Positions 43,895-56,539 of a stretch of DNA of 64,000 nt are shown here, in pieces (within the stretch, counting starts at the first letter, position 1; each line of letters begins with the position of its first letter). The DNA is taken from assembly GCA_035578175.1 (NCBI GenBank), contig JAQMRL010000001.1, positions 238,963,038 through 239,027,037 on the forward strand, in the 5' to 3' direction. Source of the stretch: Catonia carolina (Eukaryota; Arthropoda; Insecta; Hemiptera; Achilidae). The notes under the pieces were generated by a model. That model worked only from the letters and a program-made list of their open reading frames with translations. It did no database searches and had not been told where the DNA came from. Position numbers and translations under genes: made by a program.

Positions 43895-45858
43895 CTTAGA
43901 TGTTTGATCTACTTTCCGTGTAATTTTCAGTTGAATGTTTTCTTCTCCTCACGGAAAAGGATTAGGTAACAGATTGTTCTGGTCTCAAGAGATTCCTCTA
44001 TTTTCTCCGTGACCGTCCCAGCCGCATCCATCTTACATGCTTACACTCTTCATCAATTCTTAGGAAATGGATCCTCGCCTTGTACTTGATACCAGAGTAA
44101 TACTACTTCAATCTCCTTTCTTCAATGAGATAGCCAACACATTGTACGTTTACGTCAGTTCTTATCTCGATGGTTCTTAATTTACATCTCAAATATCACC
44201 TTTTTACATCTCTTAAAAATCAAATTTCTAAGTTCTGAAAATTCACATTTATCTGTCTCATTGAACAAAAAGGGTTTTATAGAAAATTGTTGCTATGATC
44301 ATAAAATATCATTCATTGGTCCATGTACAGTCTGTTGGGTGATCAAGTACCACAGAAACAATTATCGATAATTTTACAATTTATGTGTGTTAATTAAAAA
44401 ATATTTTGAAAAATTAGCTTCCAAAACTCACGAAATATTAGAAAAATCTTTTAATAAAAAATGATTGCTACACGCAACGTGACTTTATGTTCAATTAACT
44501 TATTACCCTGAGATTAACAATAAAGGTCTCAATAGAAGTCAACTTTTTCACCACCTCCGAAAAAATCCAAAAAGCTGCAATTTACGTTTGTAAATTCACG
44601 ATAATCATTTTTTACGATCATTAAGAATGTTAACCTTCTCTTCTTACAGTGTCGATTCGATTACGAAAGATTGGCCACAATATTCGAAAATCCCTTTCTT
44701 ATCATGAACTACCCACAAAAGAGTGTACGTAAGCCTACTCAAGTTTGTCCATCCTCTTATAGGCCTATTCTTCTAACATGAGCATTTACTTCGCGCAGGC
44801 CTGCACTTAACCTCAACTTTACCCTTGATATTTAGTCTGAGGAACTCATACTTATCAGCATTGTATAAAAGATCAAGGTATGATCAAGTCTTTCGTCCTT
44901 CGATTATCCTCATCAAGAATATTATTTAAATTTTTCAAATTTCGTAATAAGGATTGACGATTGAAATGAAGAAGTTCTATGAGAGAATTTTGATGATCCT
45001 TGTTTCTAAACATTTGAAACTAACGCGGCGAAACAAATATAACTACAGTACGTAAAATAAAAGATGAAGCCTGTTTTTGAAACCGCGTATCTCATCAAGT
45101 AAGACACAAAAATATTTCCGGTACAGCTCTTTTTAAAGCTTGGTTTTTGTTTTCTTAATCTTATAAATTACAAAACACGGAAGTGTATTAAGTATTTTCT
45201 AGCGATTTAAAAACAAAATATGTACCAGTTTTTAGCGCCTTTTTCACTTAGTCCATGTTTCAGAGCATGTAGCAAGATCAATTTTAAGAAGAAAAGTATA
45301 ACGTTTTAGATGAGTGTTTCTGAATGTTTTCTAATAAACTTAAGCTAAAAGTCAGCCTTTTATTACAATTGGTAAAGGAATTACAGCGTTTAAAAAAAAT
45401 TGATATTTTCTTTTCCGATGGACGTAACGAGTTAGAACCAAAGCTATAAATCCTTTTAATTAATAAGGGAATGCATTACAAATAAATGGTGCAGTGTGAA
45501 GATGATTTTTTTTCAGTTGCAAGGGAAATATTTAAAAAACATGCATTAAAAAAGTACGTTCGGCAGTGAGTTGTTAACGTTTATGTTATGCAGCAGAAGA
45601 ACGTTGTGCAGCTGGTTTTGAACTAACTAGAAGTACCCACACGAGAATCTTTCATTTTTATGTAGTTACGTAGTACCTGGCTCATGTTCGACACGAAACG
45701 GAGCGTACAATGCGACACCACTTCACTGCCTGCGTACCCGCTACGTAGCCCATTGTCCGTTTTGAATTAATAAAATACTTCTAAAAATCTACCTTTCCTT
45801 TAGAAAATCCGTTATATTTAAAATATAATTTGTAGTGTAATTTCATTCGCTTATTAAT
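43895..45858. other. 2 kb unassigned
   Basis: Slightly less AT-rich around 43960-44160 and 45580-45760, but no recognised coding frame or repeat. Confidence 0.4.
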
Positions 45859-45861
45859 TAA

Positions 45862-45910
45862 AGGAATATAGGGTCCCAGGTTTGATTCCCAGCGAGGGTC
45901 TGGAAATTTT
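45862..45910 (+). repeat. family C SINE fragment (B-box side)
   Basis: GGTCCCAGGTTTGATTCCCAG followed by GGGTCTGGAAATTTTACC. Only the B-box side of the tRNA-like head and the tail are present. Confidence 0.5.
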
Positions 45911-45959
45911 ACCTCGTTAAAATTCACTCTTACAGTATTAAAATCAGCAGTAGTTACTA

Positions 45960-47580
45960 ATGACAAAGCTGTCGATGTGACTATAAATACAATAAAAAAT
46001 TATAAAAAACTGTGTGCAACAAACTTAAATCACAGGAAAACTTTCTGTACAAAACAAAAGTGTACAAAAGTTTCTGTACAAAACTTTCTGTACAAAAGTG
46101 TACTTGGACACTTTCGTAAAACAATATAGGATACTCAGCTAAATGGTTTAAAGCACCTTTAGCCAAGGAAATTTTCTGTAGAGAAAATCTTTGATTAATA
46201 AAACTGTAGATCGACCATGTAAATCAAGAATTTCAGAACAAATTTAGTAATTTTTGTTAAAATATATTAACAAGTTCTAAAAAGACAATAGAATGTTACA
46301 ATTAAGTAAATAAAATCGAGTATACCAATTCTTTATTCGTCATAGTTTCTAAAAGGTATACTAGTTTACAAGCTGACTGAAATATTTGATACTTATATCA
46401 AGAATTCGTTTCTGTTGATTGAGCTACGAAAAAAATATGGGAACTTATACAAATCTACATAGATAATATGTACTAATATAATTTTATAAGATATTTATTG
46501 AACACTAGTTCTTACTTGCATATACAGAAAAACGGAAATTCAACGATATCCGGATCTTAATGTCTAATTCTGAACTCTACCATTAAATCGAGTCATTTAC
46601 TGACATCATGCGGAAGAAACGTTTTTCATTCTTCACGCAATTACTTAGAATACTGGAAAATCGAGTAACTTAACAACTCATTTCTATAGTTAACTCGTGG
46701 AAAAATTCTCCAAGGTGGTTGGGCGAAATAAAGCAAGACATGCAAGAACTTAACATCGCAGAACAAGATCGTTTAGAAAAATCTGAACAGCTTAAGTTGC
46801 TTAAAGATAAAGACACATAAATTGTCAAAAAACAAACTCGAGCTCCGTCGTCAATGATTTATATAGATAAAATCAGACAGACCAGATCCCAAAATATGAA
46901 GAATTAATGGGGAAAAGACGTAAGAATCCTAAAACCAAACCAAGAAGGATATCTAAATTTGATTCAAGTAGTCTAACGAGACCGTAAAAGCAAATAAACT
47001 CGTTCAGACGCTTTTGTAGAATATTTTTATACAAAAATTTTTTACGAATCCCGAACAAAGGAAAAAATTCTTTCTTATATTACGGGATTCACCATGCAGG
47101 GATCGATTATCACTCTTAATAAAGTGTTTGGAATACTTAAGACTAAAACTATGTATAACAAGTTATTACCTCTGCAAAATTAACTCTTGTCTGTAACGAA
47201 AGCAGGATCCTGCAGTTCAAACTTGATGATAAGTAAAAAGTTGATATGTGTAGTGTAGATTTTTTTTATAATTTTTAATATTTTTTGTGTGTTACAGATA
47301 AAACAACAACACAAACATAAAAAACGAAACAGAAAATACACTGAAATTTTGTGTTACTACATGTCTAAAGGGGTCCGGACCTAATGACTGACAACAATGT
47401 GGAACATCGTTACTACTTGTCAAAAATTTCTGTTTCTATGGTAACGTTTATTGTACAAACACGTATGTAAATTATAATATAATTTTCCTTCCTAATGGTT
47501 TTTTATATTATTTACTCGTGTTAAAGTTTACTACTATTATACTAATTACTATGAACTCGGGTAGTATGCCACAAAAAAGA
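45960..47580. other. unassigned; possible LINE relic at 46715-46820
   Basis: A short tandem repeat of TTTCTGTACAAAA units lies at 46039-46100. The plus-strand peptide RWLGEIKQDMQELNIAEQD at about 46716-46775 has the look of the RW..E.K.D.....I tail of endonuclease-type LINEs, but it is too short to be sure. Confidence 0.3.
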
Positions 47581-47585
47581 GTGTT

Positions 47586-47625
47586 GTGAGATTCCAGACC
47601 AAAGCAGGGATTCAAATCCGGGAGA
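47586..47625 (-). repeat. family C SINE fragment
   Basis: The minus strand contains CGGATTTGAATCCCTGCTTT and GGTCTGGAATCTCAC, the B-box side of family C. Confidence 0.45.
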
Positions 47626-48094
47626 TCTAGGTCAGCGAAAAAATATTATTATGCTTTAAAATATTATTTTGCCTGCTACTATCAGTAAGGATTACAGTGC
47701 TACTTCCGACAGATTTAATAATTAAAATTTCAATAGAGCTACGTATCTGTTTTTTCCTTTTTCCTCATTTCGAGTACGGATTATCCAGTATTTTGGCTTA
47801 TCAAGAGGTTCAGATTACGCAAATTGTTCTGTATTTTTTCTTATTACCCAATATAAAGCCCAAATATGATGATGTGAGATCCGAAAAGTATCTTATTTGG
47901 AAGTTCTCTACTGGATAGAATAGAATATCACTTTATTGCTATAAGAATAAAACTTAGAGCACGGAAATGGCTCATAAAAATAATACAAATTTTTGAATAT
48001 ATATACAATTACAATATAAATAAAAAAATACAATATTTCAAATAAATACAAAATTACATTTGAATATGGCCTACATACACTATTACAAGAAAAA

Positions 48095-49040
48095 AAATCT
48101 GGTGTGAAACACTCACACGAATTTCTCTTGCAAATGCAAATAATAACATTATAACCTATCATTATTAATAAAACATTAGAAATGAACAAAAACCTAAGCA
48201 TTAAAACATAACTTTATTTTAATCATGAGTGAAAGACGCAAAATGAAAATCAACCTCGGTTTGGCTTAAAAATACGGAAAATCACTCTTTCACGCTAAAC
48301 TAGGCTCTGTAGAGAAAAATTCTCTTCATAAAAGTTTTAGATTTTTTAATTTCCCATAAATTTGATTACACAGTATACACTTTTGCCGTAAAATGCATTC
48401 TAAGGCTAAAATCTTAAAAAATCGATTTTTACACGACTTCGTGAGAAAATAACAGAAAATCGTTAATTACCGCTAAATTAAGCGATTTACAAAAAAAATG
48501 TTTATAATAAAAGTTGTAGAATTTTTAATTCTCTACAACTGTTATTATAAACATTTTTGTGCTAAAATGCATATTAAAGCCGCAATCTTAAATAAACAAT
48601 TTTTTACGAGAAACAGCCTCTTCAAGAATTTCAGCAGACATGGCGCCTACTCTGTCTTATAGACCATAAAAATTTAGTAAATGAGGCAATTTTTTAAAAA
48701 ATCGTAAGAGCCGTTTTTTGAGAAAATCGCAAAAAAGTGAAAAATTACTCGAATAAACAACTACTTTCGGTCGACCGATTTTGATGAAATGTTCGTGTCG
48801 GGTCCGGTAGTGGTTTCTAACTTAAGTCTTAAGTTTCAAGTTCGTACGATATTTCGTTTTGAGATATTCTGTTCACACGCACGCACGCGCGCCAGCGCGC
48901 GCAAACACACACACACACCAATCACTAAAAACATGTTTTTTGGGATCAGAGGTCTGAAAACGTGTAGATCCCGGAGTAAACTCAATTTCGAAAAATCGAC
49001 ATGAAAACAATACTTCCCTTCCTATATATTCATAGGCTAG
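48095..49040 (-). repeat. family R dispersed repeat, best full-length copy
   Basis: From plus-strand AATCTGGTGTGAAACACTCA (the family 3' end) to TAGGCTAGAGAAAGTAAA (the 5' end). It contains a CA/CG microsatellite (48873-48920) and a long internal palindrome (about 48493-48557). No open frame: the ORFs in it are interrupted and differ between copies. Confidence 0.82.
48493..48557. repeat. internal palindrome of family R
   Basis: Arms of about 29 bp (48493-48522 against 48529-48557) with few mismatches, containing AAGTTGTAGAAT and ATTCTCTACAACT. The 19328 copy shows a decayed version at the same place. Confidence 0.8.
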
Positions 49041-49829
49041 AGAAAGTAAAAAAACAAAATACAATATTTCCATTAAATACAAGATTACATTTGATTACAT
49101 ATAGACTATTATACAATATAAAATAAAAAACAAAATACAATTATTATTTCAATTAAAAAAAAATATCTATAAACAAAAATTTAATTAGATGAACGATATG
49201 AAGTATAGTAGCAGTATGCGAAAACCTATGGTAATTATCTTTTGTACGATTACTAGTTAAAAGAATTTTAAGCAGCGGTCTCAATTTCTGTATAACTAAT
49301 ATGCAAAATTTCTGCTGTAGAAGACTGCATTAATCACTATGACTTGCTATACGTTTATTCAATATAATTATGTTTTAATTATAACTTTATTTAGAGACCT
49401 CTTGGTCTGAAAGTACCTCTGGGCATCTCTTCTCCTTAAAGTGAAATTTCCCACCGCCATTTAGATAAATCATGTACGGAAATTGTGTAATAAAAACTAA
49501 AAAACAAAAGAATTTTTACGTTGAATGTTTACCAAGTTTAAGAAACTCACTACATTTGTTCCATTTCATAATAAGTCTAGTGTTTATTAGTGGTTTATCA
49601 GTTACAATGGGATGATAAGAATTTTTATGTATACGAAGTTAGGAGCTATTCTGCCCTACTAACAACGAAGGGAGTAAGTGAAAAAAGCTGAAGTATGGGA
49701 AAATGGCTTTAAAGTATTTTCGACAGCCGTAATAAAATTATTAATGTAACATCATGATTTTGTAATATATGGTAGAAAAAGAAGTTTTTCAACTTTTTTA
49801 AGTTAAAAATTTAAAAAATTAGTTACAAC
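49041..49829. other. AT-rich, nothing recognised
   Basis: No supported feature. Confidence 0.4.
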
Positions 49830-49837
49830 AATTAAAA

Positions 49838-49947
49838 AAGCAGATACTGGTTTAATACTAAGCAGTAACTAGTAATTATATAAATATTAAGAAATAAAGC
49901 AGATACTGCTTTTTTCTTAGTAAACCTAAGAAAAAAAGCAGTATCTA
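49838..49947. repeat. GCAGATACTGC hairpin cluster
   Basis: 49901-49920 and 49926-49946 form a hairpin (arms AGATACTGCTTTTTTCTTAG and its complement, one slipped A) around TAAAC. The same motif recurs at 49838, 50546, 50598 and 50797. Confidence 0.7.
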
Positions 49948-49964
49948 CTTTTTCTTTAGTAAAC

Positions 49965-50400
49965 ATACATGGTTGGTTGGACTGGGTTGAGAGAGAGGCT
50001 TGTCGACCAGAGGTTTTCTGATTTCGGATATCGAAGACCGAAATCAGTTTCATTGGGAATTCAGCTTGGAACAGTTGGTAAAGAAGGAAAAATTAATTGA
50101 TGAAGTGACCAGGAGAACTAGGAGAAGAAGAAGAAGAAGAAGAAGGAGAAGAAAGAGGAGAGATATTTAGTTCGAATTCATTACGTATACATTAAGGTGT
50201 TTTTAAGTTTTGTGTTTTATTTAAGTCGCGGCAGAAAAAGGTTAACTATATTTAAAATAGGTTAGAGTAATTTAACGATAAGTTTGTCAGTAATTGAATC
50301 ATTAAATGTTTTAGTTGAATGGAAAGATATATAGTTTTATTTATTTCATTTTCTCATGCTCTACTGCTAGAGCTGGAGCCCAATATTTTTTATTATTTTT
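49965..50400 (+). repeat. family D repeat, uninterrupted copy
   Basis: Matches 23300-23640 plus 24292-24360: CGACCAGAGGTTTT, TGGGAATTCAGCTTGG, CTCATGCTCTACTGCTAGAG. Contains a GAA/GAG microsatellite (50119-50160). Confidence 0.55.
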
Positions 50401-51495
50401 TTTTTAAATCCACATTCAAGAATTTACCTACAGGCCAATATTTAAGGTGGTACAACCTTAAACTTTTAAAACCGATGAACTTTTATGACTAATCGGCAAT
50501 GATATACAAAGCAGTAAAAGAATTCAGTATCAAATTCTACTTACTAAAAAAGCAGTATATGTAGTAGCGTACTAAGAAAGACGGCAGTAACTACAGTGCA
50601 GATACTGCCTTTTCCCTTAGTATCTGTATATACTGCTCTTTTCCTTTGTAAGCCTGGCAAAATCATGAAGATACTGTCTCTGAATACCTTGATATCTAAG
50701 TAACCGTTGTAGATACGGTTTAATTAGTTCACTATATTCCTTGCGATCCAAAACATAAGAATACATATAAAACTCAAAATCGAGAAATTTGCATTTACTG
50801 CTTTTTGTATTAGCAGGGCAGTATTATATTCTGTAGGTTGTCTAATTTATCCCGGATGTACAATAGATTGTCTTCCTTTATCTGTTACAACGTATGGAAC
50901 TAAATAATTAAAACAGTTCTGATGTTATCGTGGATTATACTGAGTTCCATGAAAACTGTTTATGTTTTCTTAGATACCGATTAAAAATATAGCCTTCATA
51001 GATGAAATAAGATAATTACATCAAAACTAATATATTTATAAAAACTGTTGAAATAAATTAGGAATTATATAGGTATTTAGGTTACATCTACGGTTATAAA
51101 AAGTTTTACTATTAACTGTAAAACAAAAATGAGAAAAGAAGTAGTTGAGGTACCTGCTACGTTAGGAAAACCAGGAAAAAGTTAGGCAAATGTTACCATT
51201 GGGAGGAAACTTGTAATGGTTAACCTGCGGCATGACCCTCTCGGCCTTCCATCTAATAGTCCCTAATAGAGCAATATACTCATAAAAATAATAATCCGTT
51301 TAAAAAATTTTGGTATTATCAAGAGAGGTATAAAATTCAGTTTTTATCAGGACACACGTGAAAAGGATGAACATCGACTTTATTAGTAGTGGGCTGTACA
51401 TATTTTAATACTGTAGTGTAAAATATTTTACGCAGAGTTTAAATGCAAATATTTTTTAAAGATTAAACAAAAAGTCTGAATACGCACAATCAGTA
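50401..51495. other. unassigned, with scattered GCAGTA motifs
   Basis: No genes. Several AAAGCAGTAT/ATACTGC motifs lie between 50540 and 50840. Confidence 0.4.
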
Positions 51496-51544
51496 ATACA
51501 GTGGAGCGTCAGTTATCCGAACTAATTGGGACCAGAATGGTTCT

Positions 51545-51859
51545 GATATTTTTCTGGTCAGTCAATTAAATGACTGAATCATTTAAGAGCAGAAGAGGTA
51601 GAGGTGTAAAAGACACTAATCAGAGTTATCTTCTCTGAAAGTAATGAATTTCATTGTACAGCCAGACCCTGTGGTGAATAAAGTGAAGGTGTCATTTACA
51701 GAGTGAAAAATATGTGCTTTTCAGAGGGCTCGGCATGCTGATAAGCGTACTTTTCCACTCGGTGAGGAAGGCAATGGTAAACCACCTCACTCCTCGTTTT
51801 ACTTAGTAAAACCTCTAGAGGTTCAAACCAGCCTTTTGGCTGACGACCTAAACAACAAC
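51545..51859 (+). mobile_element. retroposon family B, 5'-truncated, with TSD
   Basis: Starts within the family at GTCAGTCAATTAAATGAC and ends with ACCTAAACAACAACA. The direct repeat AATGGTTCT flanks it (51536-51544 and 51860-51868). The truncated end therefore marks the 5' side and the AAC-rich end the 3' side, giving the family's orientation. Confidence 0.82.
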
Positions 51860-52390
51860 AATGGTTCTAATAATCAAATACTTCGGATAATCAAACCGCT
51901 TAATATTGTAATTTGATACACTGTACTGTAACACTGTAATATTAATACATGTAACCTATAATCTATTCACCGAGTCTGGAGACACGCAATAAACAAATGG
52001 ATCACATGATAGCTGTTAATTGAACCCATAACAAAGGTTATTATGCATTCTTCTAACACCAGTCTTCGTTGCATTATCCCTAGCGTAATATACAGTGCGA
52101 GTTATTTTCAATGACATAGTTCATGAAAATCTATTAATTTTTCGAAGGAAAGAATGGAATTATTTTTACGTAAGTGCGATGCATTACCCAATAGCCGGCG
52201 TCAGTTAGCCAACCGGCAGTACTAATATCACGTGAACAACGCATGTATTGGTTGATGCATCTCTCTAGACTCGGTGAATTCAGTATATATGTTTAATAGA
52301 TTATTAATTTTTTTACAATTGCTGCTAATACAGACGAGGAGAAGGATGATAGATGAAGATGAGTGATGAAAAAATACCAGACCTGACCGG

Positions 52391-52445
52391 GAATCAAACA
52401 CGGGACACGGGAAGCCAGTTGCGCTAACCACTACGGCAACGGGAT
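52391..52445 (-). repeat. tRNA-derived SINE head, family C
   Basis: The minus strand reads GTTGCCGTAGTGGTTAGCGC (A-box region) and GTGTTTGATTCCCGGTCAGG (B-box region), then a TCTGGTATTTT tail. It is the best preserved copy of this head. The sequence between the boxes is longer than in a real tRNA. Confidence 0.65.
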
Positions 52446-52849
52446 TATAAAAGGTTACCATAAATTTTAGTTAAAGAAATACTCTAATTTATTGCATTTA
52501 TTGCAAATGTAGAGTACTAAATATTAAAAAAAAAAACAACTGAAAAATACAGAATCTCAAAACTAATTAAATTAACGAAAAAAATCACGTAAAATCCTTT
52601 ATCAATTATGTTTTCACCCATTTGTACTTACTAACAGTAATATGTTTAAAAAATCTTGAGTTTTGTTCTTAACAGTCTCCACTGTCCTTAAATTAAACAA
52701 GGAAACTAAACTGTAGTATAAATGTTTTTTTGAATTATGTCCTTATTTTGGTAGTAAACATGTATTTTTTTGTCTATCGATAGGGTAGTGGTTCGGATAA
52801 TTCACGGTTCGGATGACTGATGTTTGGATAATTGACGCTCCTGTGTATT

Positions 52850-53515
52850 TAATTAATCCTTTTTTAAACTACTACAATTAAAAATAATTTTAAGAATATA
52901 AGTCCGTAATGTTGACTACAATTAAACATAATCTTTTGGAAACAATAGTAGGTACGATTAGGGACGATAAAAGGAAGTGAAACTAGAGTTCTTGCGGTAG
53001 AAATTATTTTCCCTCTAGGAGACACACCTGCCCCTATAATAAAATTAACCCGACACAATCTCGGCCGCTTCAATTTCAACCGTCTTACCTTTTCTTCCCA
53101 CGGATTTGTGTGGGATGCTTTGTCATCTAAATTTAAGCGTTCTTTCCTTGAATAATTTTCTACAAGCTTAAAGCTTAAAATTTGTTTTAAAATACTCCTA
53201 TTCACCGTTAAGGTATTTAATTTAAACTGAACAGATTTTAAGTTAACAAAGCTACAAAATTTTCCAGGTATCTTGAAATTATAATAAATACCATAAATGT
53301 TTTAGTAAATTTCACTGTTAACAAATTAAAATTATAGATATTGTAAAAAATAAAAAATTATAAACTCTTGTCTTTTTTCTTATACATATACATACATACG
53401 TAATGTTTAAAATGTTACATGTAAAATAAATAAATAACAGAATATAGTGATGAGGGAGACAAACTCGATGAAGATGATTTAAGACAGGTTGATTCGGATG
53501 TCAATTTAATGATTT
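52850..53515. other. unassigned
   Basis: A 113-codon minus ORF (52864-53205) has no recognised domain and ordinary composition. Confidence 0.4.
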
Positions 53516-53519
53516 ATTA

Positions 53520-54140
53520 CTTTCTCTAGCCCTATATAAAATGTAAGAAAGGAAATTATTTCTTCCATGTCTTTTAAAAATCGATTTTATTTTATAAATA
53601 AACGTTTTAAGGCCCTCTGAACCAAAATAACATGTTTTTACCAATTTTTATGCGCGCGTTTGAACAAAATATCTCAAGAACGGAATACCGTACGAAGTTG
53701 AAATTTGGAACTTACGTTACGTACCATGGGAGGACCCAACACGAAAAATTTTGATGAAAAAATTCATCAAAATTGGTCAACGGGAACTGGTAGTTTTATC
53801 ATGCAATTTTTCACTATTTACGATTTTGTCAAAAACGGCTGCTACAATTATTTTAAAAAATCACTTCATATACTACATTTTTAGTGCTCTACAGGTAGCT
53901 TAAGAGGCGTGTCTACTGAAATTCGTGGAGGCTGTTCTTTCATAGTAAAAAATGGGTATTTTTAAGATTGTGGCCTTATATGAATTTCAGTGCATAAGTA
54001 ATTAAAGTTTTGGAAAATTAAAAAACCTGTAACGTTTATTTAAGGTATAATAACTACAGCGTTTAGTTAAAAGCATTAATTAGTGATTTTCTGTATTTTT
54101 ACAGTGAAATCGGTAAAAAAATGGGGTTTTCTAAGATTGC
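53520..54140 (+). repeat. family R dispersed repeat, 5' part
   Basis: TTACTTTCTCTAGCCCTATA, AATATCTCAAGAACGGAATA, GGTAGTTTTATC and TTAGTGATTTTCTGTATTTT. It is cut by a LINE insertion at 54148. Confidence 0.72.
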
Positions 54141-54147
54141 CTTTAAT

Positions 54148-55164
54148 TTTTTTTTTCTTAAAATAGATTAAAACTGGTCTAAAAGACCAACCGTTTTTCG
54201 TTCATATTATCTTAAAAACTAAATACTTAAATATTATAATCCATTCAACAATGTCTTATATCTTAACATTAAAATATACACAAAACTATTCACTACTTTT
54301 GGACTTCACACTGCTCTGCTTTAACACATCACACTGCACTGTTACACTAGTTTGAAGGGCTTCTTCCTACTAAGCCTTCTAGGAACATTTTCATTATCAA
54401 GAAGTTGAATTGCTTCAGGATTGATGTGGCCATGTAGGCGAGCTTCATGTTTGACAGCAAATCTTCTTATCTCACTGGACACAAAAGGGACGTCAAGATC
54501 TCTATGCAGATCACTATTCCTAATGTACCAAGGGGCATTAAACATAGCTCTCAGTACTTTGTTCAGAAACGTCTGTATAATCCTTATCTGACTTTCTCTG
54601 ACGCAACCCCAAAGTTGTACACCACAAATCCAGATGGGTTTTAAAATTTGTTTATGGATTGTTACTTTATTATGAAGAGGTAACTGTGATTGACGTCCCA
54701 GTAACCAATATAGTTTCCTGAATCTGAGGCCAAGCTCAGCTCTTTTTATCTTAATGTGCTCCTTCCATTTTAGTTTCGTATCTAAAGTCATTCCTAAATA
54801 CTTTGCGGTATTTGCATATGGTACAATGTTTCTATTTATGGTGACTGATAAAGGATCTACAATATTTTAATTGGTGAAATTTATATGTACAGATTTTCGC
54901 TTGTTCAGTTTTATTCTCCACTTTTTAGTCCAGTCAAATATTTGATCGCACGCACGCTGCAGCTTGGTTGTTGATTCGGCTTGATTTGCATCCACTGTCA
55001 ACAGAGCCGTGTCGTCTGCAAATGTTGCAACTGTAACTCCATCTACTTGTGGGATGTCACTTGTGTATATAAGGTACAATATTGGTCCTAAGACACTTCC
55101 TTGAGAAACACCGGCTCGAATTTATTTAAACTCCGAATATTCATCTTCTTGTTTTATTCGGAAC
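54148..55164 (-). mobile_element. jockey-like LINE, 5'-truncated, with 15-bp TSD
   Basis: Perfect direct repeat AAGATTGCCTTTAAT (54133-54147 and 55165-55179). The minus-strand 3' end is an A tract (plus-strand T run from 54148). About 1 kb of the end of ORF2 is retained. Confidence 0.92.
54342..55164 (-). pseudogene. jockey-like reverse transcriptase, second half
   Basis: The minus strand reads RIKQEDEYSEF, a stop, then RAGVSQGSVLGPILYLIYTS (55130-55070). Next come TVATFADDTALLTV with the catalytic FADD, RACDQIFDWTKKWRIKLN, and a stop near 54867. Then follow NTAKYLGMTLDTKLKWKEHI (about 54800), LYWLLGRQSQLPL, ILKPIWICGVQLWGC, NKVLRAMFNAPWYIRN and a C-terminal end at 54342. This is the order of the jockey-group polymerase and thumb region. 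Endonuclease and fingers are missing and two stops interrupt it. Confidence 0.87.
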
Positions 55165-55312
55165 AAGATTGCCTTTAATGATTTTCGATATTTTTATGTC
55201 GGACGAGTTCTGAACAACGTTAATAGTGTGGGTACGTGTGGTATCAATCAGTTATGGACAGGTAAATAATTTGTTTTAATTGTTAATATCTCTTTTAGTC
55301 AAGTTTAAGTTT

Positions 55313-55707
55313 GTTGTTGTTTACGTCATCAGCCGAAAGGCTGGTTTTAACCTGTAAAGGTTTTACTAAGTAAAGCAAGGAGTGAGGTGGTTTGCCAGCG
55401 CTTTCCTCACTGAGTGAAAAAAAACGCTTATCAGCATGCTGGGCTCTCTGAAAAGCACATATTTTTCACTCTGCAAATGACACCTTCACTTCATTCACCA
55501 CAGGGTCTGGCTGTATAATGAAATTCATTACTTTCACAGGAGGCAACTCTGATTAGTGTCTTTTACACCTCTACCTTTTCTGTTTTTAAATGATTCAGTC
55601 ATTTAGTAGGCTGACCATGGGACAAGAAACAGAAATATTTATTTTAGCCCTGCAACGATCAGATTGAGTGTAAAGAATTTGACACTCCACCTGTCTGTTA
55701 TGGGCAG
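55313..55707 (-). mobile_element. retroposon family B, full-length, with TSD
   Basis: 395 bp between AAGTTTAAGTTT (55301-55312) and AAGTCTAAGTTT (55708-55719). The AAC-type tail is at the plus-strand left end (GTTGTTGTTT), and the 5' end CTGCCCATAACAGACAGG lies at the right. Confidence 0.87.
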
Positions 55708-55721
55708 AAGTCTAAGTTTAC

Positions 55722-56520
55722 ATTTTTTAATTAATTTAACTGAAGTAAAAAATTAAATTAAATTTCTTATTAAATTTGTTAGTTCTAATCAAATATATCC
55801 ATAAACATAGACTTATGTTTAGTAAGTTAATTGTGTCAATAAGTATTTGTTACAAGTTAAGGAAGTCTGTTTATTATTTATTATATCCATATCCCGAACG
55901 AACCTAGTTTAGGTTTTACTGTACTTAATGGTTATTCAACGAAGTTCATAACGAAGAGATATGAAATATATTATATCTAAATTAATAAAATTGTCTATAT
56001 TATTGTAGAAGTATCAAGGGTGTACTAATTGGAAGTATTTCTACTACGATACAACTATGATACAGATAGATTAGAAAGGAGAATCTAAACCTACAAACGT
56101 TAAGTACATAAATACATTGAAGGAAATAACTGACGATCTTCAAACATTAAACAGTACCTTGTTAATCTTAATTACTAAAAGGGCTTATTTGACATAGAGT
56201 AAATCATATAAAGGTAAATAATACGTTGTAGATGCAAATGTATAACACAAATATAATACTGAAGCAGACTATGACGAAACTAGATCAACTTTAAAGAGGT
56301 CGCATTGTATAATCGTGACCACAGCTTTACTTTGTTTAATTAGCATTTACAAACTTTGTTCTATTAGTGTATAAAGATTATGTAGAATTATACTATATTT
56401 TTGTTTAAATATTATTTAGAATACAGCTCATTAAACAAATTATAATATACTTGTTAAGAGAATTTTATACCTTATTCCATTTATCTTCGGAATTGGTATA
56501 AACAATATATACATATTAGC
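55722..56520. other. AT-rich, nothing recognised
   Basis: No supported feature. Confidence 0.4.
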
Positions 56521-56539
56521 CGTACAGTATTTGTACGGT

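Larger units (their letters stand above)
51499..52845. mobile_element. pogo-like non-autonomous element
   Basis: Left end CAGTGGAGCGTCAGTTATCC (51499). Right end, reversed from 52845, CACAGGAGCGTCAATTATCC. Both are bounded by TA (51497-51498 and 52846-52847). Subterminal TTCGGATAATT repeats occur near both ends (51892, 52793). CAGTGG...TTATCCGAAC-type ends are typical of pogo/Tigger-like elements. No transposase remains. It hosts a family B copy and a family C head. Confidence 0.65.
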
